From NCBI GenBank assembly GCA_030490835.1, contig CM059971.1, positions 45,618,012 through 45,682,011 of the forward strand: a stretch of 64,000 nucleotides of DNA, given 5' to 3'. Source of the DNA: Annona cherimola. Its lineage: Eukaryota > Streptophyta > Magnoliopsida > Magnoliales > Annonaceae. Within the stretch, counting starts at the first letter, position 1. Each line of letters begins with the position of its first letter. A program made the translations under genes and the position numbers. Shown piece after piece: positions 57,237-64,000 of the stretch. Below the pieces are notes generated by a model that was not told the origin of the DNA, searched no databases, and was given only the letters and a program-made list of their open reading frames with translations.

Positions 57237-57656
57237 AGACAAAATTTTCCTTGTAATAAAAAACAAGAGATTCTTAAAATGTCCTAACCAAATGAAATCA
57301 CTTTAAAAAAGAGGAACACCTTCTAATAGTGTGCTTACTACAAAGATCATGGGCACTTAACCAAGTGCTTCAACTAAAAAGTGTGATCGAAGACTTAATA
57401 CAAAAAGATCACCTCGCCTAGTTTATAAAGAAGATCAAAGGTACTTAGAGGGACCCCTCTGGTAATTTCGACATAATGTCATCTAACAAATATAATCAAA
57501 ATATATCCCTAATCATGACATCATTTATACCCTTCATGGTGGAGTCACTTGTGGAGGTGTCACAAAGACCAAGAAGATGAAGTACACTTGCCAAGAAAAT
57601 GGTTGAATAAAAGACCTTACCTTAAATTATCACATCTTTTTTGTGGAAACAGGATA
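57237..57656. other. Spacer, no gene recognised
   Basis: This is short non-family sequence between two LTR-like elements. Nothing recognisable was found on either strand. Confidence 0.4.
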
Positions 57657-58268
57657 ACGATTGTGATACCCGGACCCAACTAGGACCCAATGGGATGCAT
57701 TGAACATATATACATGATTTATATGTGATTTAAATAAATTTTGAATGATTTATGGATGATTCTATGATTTGATGCTATTTTACAATTAGGGTTTAATTAG
57801 GAATAGTGATTAAAAATTTAATCGCTGGAGCCCAAAGTGAGTCGGTACGACCCGAGGGGCTTGATGAGGATTTAATGGTGACAATGTGTCATAGATAATT
57901 ATGTTAATAATCATGATTTTATTTATGGAGATTAAAGTGTAATTATGGAATTAAAATGAAAAATGATATAAAATACATAACTTGACGCCTACAAGGCGGA
58001 TTTCGATGAAATTTAAAAGGTAAGCTCACGACGTTGGGCCCAATCTTATGAATGGATTGGATTAAGGGAATCATGATGAGATTAGGGTGATAATTAATTA
58101 TTTTTATCCCAAATCCAAAAGATAAATTCAAGTGGTCATAACTTGAGTTAGAAACGTTGGATTGAGATGAAATTTGAAATGATGGAATAAAATTATAAAA
58201 TCTATGAGATGAATGGAATGGATTAAGCTAATTATCATAGAAATTTTCTTTCTTGGAGAGTAAGTAAC

Positions 58269-59590
58269 TGTTGGTCCCGAGTTTATGGCAAAACCCAAGA
58301 GGGGTGAATTGGGTTCTTGAAAATTCTTTTCGTAATTAGAAGCTTAACCCCTTATAATTTCAATCCCCTTGATGAAACGTGATATGAGATAGAATAAGAG
58401 GGTGCAAATGGAATATAAAAATATAAACAATCAATCCACACAAGAGACAACAATATATAGTGGTTCGGGCAACCTTTCCTACTCTACTCTTCCAAGCACA
58501 CACACATTGTGTCTTGGGTTTCACTATTGTATATTCAATACAATCTAGAGCACCCGCTCTCTTCTAGATTCTAGCTCTAGAGGGTATATACAACAATCAC
58601 TTGTTGGTGAGACCAACTCCAACCAACCAAGTCCAATCTATTGGTGAGACAAACTCAAACCAATTAAGCAAAACCCGTTAGTGAGACAAACTCAAACCAA
58701 CCCCCTGTTTTGCTTCTTCTTGAATTCGGTCTCCAACACCGATCCAAGGCAACAACATAAAATAAAATAGACAAAAGAGAAATTACACTTTACAACGTGT
58801 ATTCGATAAGCTCCGAAAGCTCCTTGTCATGTAGAGATGATAATCTTGGAAGCACACTTGGAAGTTGTAGCACTTGAAGCTTCAATAACTTCAACACACT
58901 TGAATATTAGAAGATGAAAGCCCAACTTGTGTTTTCTTCTTTCTTTCCTCCTCTCTACTCTTCGTTCATACATCAATAGTATATATAGAGAAAAAATGAT
59001 CTAGCCGTTTAGAGTGGAGGTTCACGTGCATCTAGAGCTCCAACGTTTGGATTTTTGACCGTTACGAGTTGAAGTCGCAAGTGGAGTCGACTTCGGATAA
59101 GTGGAGTCGACTTCGGATGGGTGAAGTCGACTTGGGATGCGACTTCGTCTTGTTAAAACTTGCTGTCTAGAATTTTGCCTTCGAAGTTGCAGGTGAAGTC
59201 CACTTGGGTCTGGGACTTCATCCAAGTCGCAAGTGAAGTCCACTTGGGTCTGGGACTTCACCCAAGTCGCAAGAAAAGTCGACTTGGGCTGAGACTTCAC
59301 TTTGCTGTCTGTCCGAAGTCGCAGGCGAAGTCGACTTGGGTCTGGGACTTCACCCAAGTCGCAAGTGAAGTCGACTTGGGCTGAGACTTCACTTTGCTGA
59401 ACTTGCAATTCATGAACTTGAACTCTTGAAACTTAAATTATTTCACATTTTCATTTTTATACACATAATTAGAGACAAAATATCTGAGAACACTTAGAAA
59501 AATTTATTAGATCCTTTTTAATGATATTTCAATTATTTGTTAATCATCAAAATCAAATTAATCATTCTTAAAGCAAGCATATGATTAACA
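58269..59590 (-). mobile_element. Solo LTR of Sirevirus type (TSD GTAAC)
   Basis: This 1322-bp LTR starts TGTTGGTCCCGAG and ends ATGATTAACA on the plus strand, with perfect GTAAC duplications at 58264-58268 and 59591-59595. It is related to the LTRs at 41230 and 50627 (shared ATAGTGGTTCGGGCAACC and a TCTTCTAGATTCTAGCTCTA block) and carries its own GTCGACTT-rich array at 59070-59400. A single LTR with duplications indicates unequal recombination of a full element. Orientation is inferred by similarity to the Sirevirus LTRs. Confidence 0.9.
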
Positions 59591-59695
59591 GTAACAAGTT
59601 GCTTAAGAGCTAAGTAAAGAAGGGCAATTGTGGAAAGTGAAAATGGAATTTACTAAAATGCCTATGGGGTTACTTGGGCACCAAGAAAAGTAGCT

Positions 59696-59705
59696 TATAA
59701 AAAGA
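59696..59705 (+). promoter_or_regulatory. TATA box of LTR-like copy 3
   Basis: TTATAAAAAG lies about 50 bp upstream of the GA-rich leader and about 250 bp upstream of the conserved donor. Confidence 0.5.
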
Positions 59706-59744
59706 AAAAAAGGAAGAGCAAGGGCTGCTGCACATTCCAGCAAG

Positions 59745-59825
59745 GGGGAAGAAGGAGAGAGAGAAGAAGAGAGAGAAGGAGAGAGAAAGAGAGAGAAGAA
59801 GAGAGAAGGAGAGAGAGAGGAGAGG
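59745..59825 (+). repeat. (GA)n-rich microsatellite in LTR-like leader
   Basis: GAGAGAGA/AAGAAGAGAGAG tracts expand the purine-rich leader that also occurs in copy 1 (8190-8255), copy 2 (40440-40510) and, inverted, at 55915-55980. Confidence 0.75.
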
Positions 59826-61170
59826 AAAATAAGAGAAAAATGGAAATTTTCTCCAAGGGCAGCAGCTAAGGCACGTCAAACCCAGCAAGGAGGAGAGGAA
59901 AAGAAGAAAATTTCAAGTGCTCAATGAAGGGATTATCAAATAATCAAGTAAGTATATGTTAATCTTGATTTTTTGCCTCAAATCTGGAACTTATATATGT
60001 TGTAAACTAAAATATGAACAGAATAGTAAATGGATGAATTTTAGTATGAAAATTTTTGGGAAGAGTTATGATGGAGTGATTAAGTAACTACCAAATTTTT
60101 AGCTTAAAAAGATAAGTACGTTGCAAATTAAAAATCCGAGAAGATCAACCTGAACAAGGTTGCATGGGTGGCAGGATCAGCTGCACTAAATGATTTTTAA
60201 TAATTTTTATACAAGGAATTTGGGGCTGAAAATTTTATAGGATATATAAGACATATTTAGGATCATAAAAAAAAATAATAATTAGGTTTTAATGGGTATA
60301 AATATACCCCATAATTTACGTGATTAAGTCTATAAGAAAATGGATGCTGCTGTCCAGCAAGGTAAAAATACCAAAATAAATATAAATACTTAATTTTTTG
60401 TACTGGAAATATTTATTTTAGTTAATTAATGTAGTTATTAAGGTATAGTAGAAATTTCAGATCAAAACTACTTGATTTGATATTAATTGAAGATTTTGAG
60501 AATTCAGTGTGCCTGAATTCAGCATTATGGACAACTTAAGGAATAAATAAGATAAATGTTAAATTCCAGGTTTTTGTGATGGAATTTGACTTATAATGGG
60601 ATATAAATCATGATTTAATATAAGTTATATGATGATTTATGAATAATCTACTGATTTTATAAGATATGGAACTTAGGGTTGCATAATGACCCGATTTTTA
60701 TATTTTTATGTTAAAAATGGTATGGAAATGAGATTAAATGATTTATGGAAGTTATGTAGGGTATAATACCCTAGGATTATTATACTTTGGATGCCCAAGA
60801 GGATTTGGGAAGATAAGCCCCAAATCTGATTTTATGAATTTTATGAATAGGTGTCCAAATGGGGTGAAAACGGTACCCGCAATAGGTAAATAAGTTGCTG
60901 TTTTGAGAGGAGTTAATATATGAATTTTAAACATGTGTTAATACCCTAAATTTGGGTCAAGAAAAGCATGGTTTAAGGCTGGAAAATTTGGATTAAAAAT
61001 TCTGTTTAGACGATGCCGCTAAAGGGAGCATTGAAACGACGAAAAATGGGTTCGAAAGTTGCTGTTTTGGGAACCCTATGACAAATGAATTTATGCAGTG
61101 TAGAAAATCTAAGGAATATAAGTATTTGAAGATGATACAAATAAATGAAATGTTATTTTTATTTATCTAG

Positions 61171-61218
61171 GCAAAGGCAAGGAAAAAAATGGAAGGAAAT
61201 AGATTATGGCGATCTCAG
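61171..61218 (+). other. Predicted 48-nt mini-exon in subtype B copy 3
   Basis: It is bounded by TTTATCTAG|GCAAAGG and GATCTCAG|GTAAGT. Its length is identical to the copy 1 mini-exon and the sequence is very similar. No coding sense is visible. Confidence 0.45.
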
Positions 61219-62339
61219 GTAAGTATGCAAACTTTCTAAAATGTTGTTTTCTTTCTATGTGATTGATGTGATTGAAATGTTTATGTTTATGTTTTGATGA
61301 ATGGGTAAGCACAAGTTTTGAAAATAATGGCTTTAATGCAAAGCCACAATTTTGTAAAATGACGGCTTTAATGATAAGTCGTAAGTTTTGAAAAAAGAAT
61401 AACTTTAAGGAAAAACATCAAGGTTTGCTTCATGGGAAGCAAGCAATACGTTTTAAGATAAGGCTTTTATTATCAGTGTTGCCAAAGATTGGCAATGCTT
61501 TATATTAATGGATTGATAAATTTGCTTATGAGTAAGCAAGTTCTCTACGATAATGTTTTCAAAGGATTTCATGTTTTATGTCGATGTTTTTTTTAAGAAA
61601 TTTATTTTAAGTAAAAAAGTTCTTTATGATGTTGTTTCAAAAGTAGTTTATAAGAAAAAGGAAATTTTACCCTTTTTCCCAAGCAACAAACGTAAATAAG
61701 TTTTGAATTTCTCTTATGACATTTAATGATAAATAATCATGTTATAAAAAAAGGAATTTGATTTATGAAAAAGATTTGTTTTGCTAGGTCATGATAATTA
61801 AATAATAAATGATGATTTGGACATAGTCCATATGTTTTGAAATGATATTCGAAAAGTTTTGATTTCCTTTAGATAAGAAAATCTATGTTGAAAATATCTT
61901 GAAAATGTTTATACGGATGTGTTGAAAGGGATTTAAGGATGACCAACCTCCTATGTTGATTTCATAAAATGGTTTGATTTCGAGTTGCTAAATGGTATGC
62001 AAAAGATTATGCAAGCCCTTTATGTAAAAATGACAAAATTGATATGTGGACAAGAAATTGATTTTAAGGTGGTTGAGAAAGGATTAGCACAATTGCTTAA
62101 CTTTTGTGAGTAAAAGGCCCCGAAATGGAAACTAAGAAAATGTTAAAAAATATATAGTTTAATTTTGAAAATTCAAAGGTTTTGAAATTCTTTTATAAGA
62201 ATTTTAAGATGTATTATTTTCCAAACATTTTGAACGTTTATCAAAATATTTTACTCAAAATGTTTCTAAAAGAATTTAAGGAAGGTCATCCTAAAATTAG
62301 ATTTCAAATAACAACTTGTTAAAGTGGGTGCGCTGGCTT

Positions 62340-62520
62340 ACAAGTTGACACGGACTGCGGTCTGTGATGTGTTTTTTAAAAATAATTTTTAAAGATATAG
62401 ACTTTGGTCTAAGATTTTTGTGTGGTTATGGATGCAGATAGAGGTCTATGATCCCGGTTTAAAAGGACATAAGCTGCGGTCTGTGATTTTTCAAACCAAA
62501 CGGACTGCGGTCCATCATAA
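62340..62520 (+). repeat. GACTGCGGTC-type short hairpin repeats, copy 3
   Basis: Variants ACGGACTGCGGTCTGTGAT, TAGACTTTGGTCTA, GCAGATAGAGGTCTATGAT, AGCTGCGGTCTGTGAT and CGGACTGCGGTCCATCAT correspond one for one with those at 10840-11030. Confidence 0.6.
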
Positions 62521-63018
62521 TAATGTACGATGCACCAATACAAGGAATAGGCAGGTTGTAGAGCACAGTTGGGATGACCAGGGCCCACTCTACATAAGGC
62601 CAAGTCGCTAAGGGATGATAGGAGTGCTAGCGGCGCCCTCCCTGAGATGGGAGCAGGATAAATAAACAGCCGCCTGGCTAGGGTGCTGTTAAGGATTCTC
62701 TTCCAAAAGGTAGCATGATCACTTGGTTAGTGTCACTACTGGATGGGGAAAAATGTATTTGCATATGTTTTGCTTTTCAAAAGCCCAAAGATTGGGATAT
62801 AAAAGCATTTATATAAAAAGTTATCCTAAATTGAATTTCTATGAGCCATTATGCATAAGTTACCCTAAAAGCAGGGTGTTTTACACAAAATGTATAAATA
62901 TTAAGAATAAAAAATAGTTTTTATGCAAAATTTTTCATGAAAAGGATTTACGACTTGTTTGCTATAAACAAGCCCCAAGATGGGGATCATGAAAAAGAGT
63001 TTATGTTGGAAAATATTT

Positions 63019-63430
63019 TGGACATAAGAATGTCCATTTTCAAAGGGTTTATGTTGAAAAAATGGTTGGACATGAGAATGTCCATTTCCTAAAGGGATTT
63101 ATGTTGGAACATGTGTGGACATAAAAATTTCCATTTCTAAAAGAGTTTAAGGAATAAAGGTGTTTGTGGACATATGAATGTCCATTGCCAAAAAGGCTTA
63201 CGGAAATGTATTTTGGACATAAAAATGTCCATTATCAAAGTGTTTATGTGAAAAACGTTTTAGGATGTATAAACGTCCGTTTCCAACAAGGTTTAAGTGG
63301 AAAAATGTTTTAGGACATATGAACGTCCAATGCCAAAATGATTTATGTGGAAAAAGTCTTTTCATGGACATGAGAATGTCCATTGCCAAATATGGTTTAT
63401 ATCAAGATATTTTGGGACATAAAATGTCCC
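63019..63430 (+). repeat. Array of nine GGACAT-ATGTCC hairpins, copy 3
   Basis: Units start at about 63020, 63068, 63117, 63178, 63215, 63263, 63313, 63366 and 63415. Most intervals are 48-53 bp, with one 61/37 pair. Flanking linkers resemble CATTGCCAAA..GTTTATG. Unit 6 (GGATGTATAAACGTCC) and unit 7 (GGACATATGAACGTCC) have one-sided changes that weaken pairing. Confidence 0.8.
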
Positions 63431-64000
63431 CTAGCCAAAATGATTTATGAGAAAAATGTTTTAGGAAAAGATTTTCAAGGAAAGTTTTGCCCCAAAATGC
63501 TTGCTTACTGAGTTATCACTCACGTTTTGTTTTCCAAACCTTAGACAGGTACTGGGAGACTCAAGTGGTCGAGGACCTAAGAAATGGAGAAAAGGTACGA
63601 GATAGTACCATGGGGGCTAAAAGGATTAGCCATGGTGAGTGGAATGATACGAATGAAGGTATTCAGGTATACTAATGTATATGAATTTATTTGAAGTTCT
63701 AAGTTCTAAGTGAACTAATGATTGAATATATGTATGTATGAGATGGAAATGCCATGATTAGGTCAAGAGGGCCTATGATGTATAACAGCATGTTGAAATG
63801 GTTTAAAGGATATGTACAAGTGTACCATTGCTTATGTTATAAATGAAATGATGATGAATGAAGAAACGAAAAAAAATTTGGACGAGTTCCAATTAAAATC
63901 TTGCCGCGTGATCAGGGCAACAATCCTGATTCACATTTACCAATCTATAAGGTCTTGAGGTAAGGAAGTGATGTCTCAGTTTGAGGCGTTACAACGATTT

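Larger units (their letters stand above)
57662..63993 (+). mobile_element. Long LTR-like element, subtype B copy 3 (TSD ACGAT)
   Basis: This complete insertion is flanked by ACGAT at 57657-57661 and 63994-63998. It starts TGTGATACCCGGACCC and ends GAGGCGTTACA. It is 6332 bp, or about 5.0 kb without the solo LTR at 58269-59590. Order: TATA (TTATAAAAAG, 59696-59705), GA-rich leader, donor ATCAA|GTAAGTA (59947/59948), acceptor TTTATCTAG|G (61170/61171), 48-nt mini-exon, donor TCTCAG|GTAAGT (61218/61219), hairpin repeats, acceptor CCTTAGACAG|G (63548/63549) and donor ATTCAG|GTATAC (63666/63667). There is no ORF and no internal terminal repeat, so a giant solo LTR is the simplest reading. Confidence 0.82.

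Noticed and set aside
59022..59408. 128-aa minus-strand ORF
   Set aside because: It is a repeat-array translation within the solo LTR.
1..64000. CRISPR arrays, tRNA, rRNA, riboswitches or bacterial operons
   Set aside because: The regularly spaced repeats seen (13811-14304 and 63019-63430) are hairpin minisatellites without unique spacers. No cloverleaf tRNA was found apart from SINE promoters, and the context is a plant nuclear genome.

Overview
This 64-kb window looks like nuclear DNA from a flowering plant with a large, transposon-rich, AT-rich genome. The evidence is a spliced FAR1-RELATED SEQUENCE (FRS) gene, an Au-type SINE, a Sirevirus-like Ty1/copia retrotransposon, non-autonomous hAT and Mutator-like elements, and several very long LTR-like elements with plant-type splice signals. 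I cannot name the species. There is no sign of bacterial, organellar or rRNA/tRNA gene content, and no CRISPR array.

Only one gene looks intact: an FRS-type transcription factor on the minus strand (coding 30575-35610). I model it with three coding exons. A 21-codon first exon lies in a GC-rich 5' region, a 2412-nt main exon carries the FAR1 DNA-binding, MULE-transposase-derived and SWIM domains, and a 22-codon last exon follows a 98-bp intron. A TATA box lies upstream at 36038-36047. The 2.4-kb first intron contains an Au SINE. About 19.8-30.5 kb and 33.2-36.9 kb is the least transposon-dominated part.

The rest is nested mobile DNA. 1-4785 is a long LTR-like element with a related 2.5-kb element inserted in inverse orientation (TSD CGTAC). 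4786-15180 is a decayed transposon ORF split first by a 1.4-kb hAT element (TSD CTCCTACC) and then by an 8.1-kb LTR-like element (TSD GTGTT), which itself carries a 2.3-kb solo LTR (TSD AAAAT). 37870-57236 is a stack: an inverted fragment of the family, a forward copy inserted in it, an 11.3-kb Sirevirus-like element (TSD TAAAT) inside that copy with a second truncated Sirevirus in its 3' LTR, then a further inverted copy. 57662-63993 is another long LTR-like copy (TSD ACGAT) carrying a solo Sirevirus-type LTR (TSD GTAAC).

The most unusual observation is in the long LTR-like family. It has TG...CA ends and 5-bp duplications but no ORF. Its better-preserved copies share a promoter-like TATA, a splice donor, an acceptor, a 39-48-nt mini-exon, a second donor, a second acceptor and often a third donor in the same order. 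Two copies also carry arrays of about nine short hairpins at roughly 49-bp spacing, some with matched changes in both arms. This looks like a conserved, spliced, non-coding LTR transcript with structured repeats; all of it is inferred from sequence.
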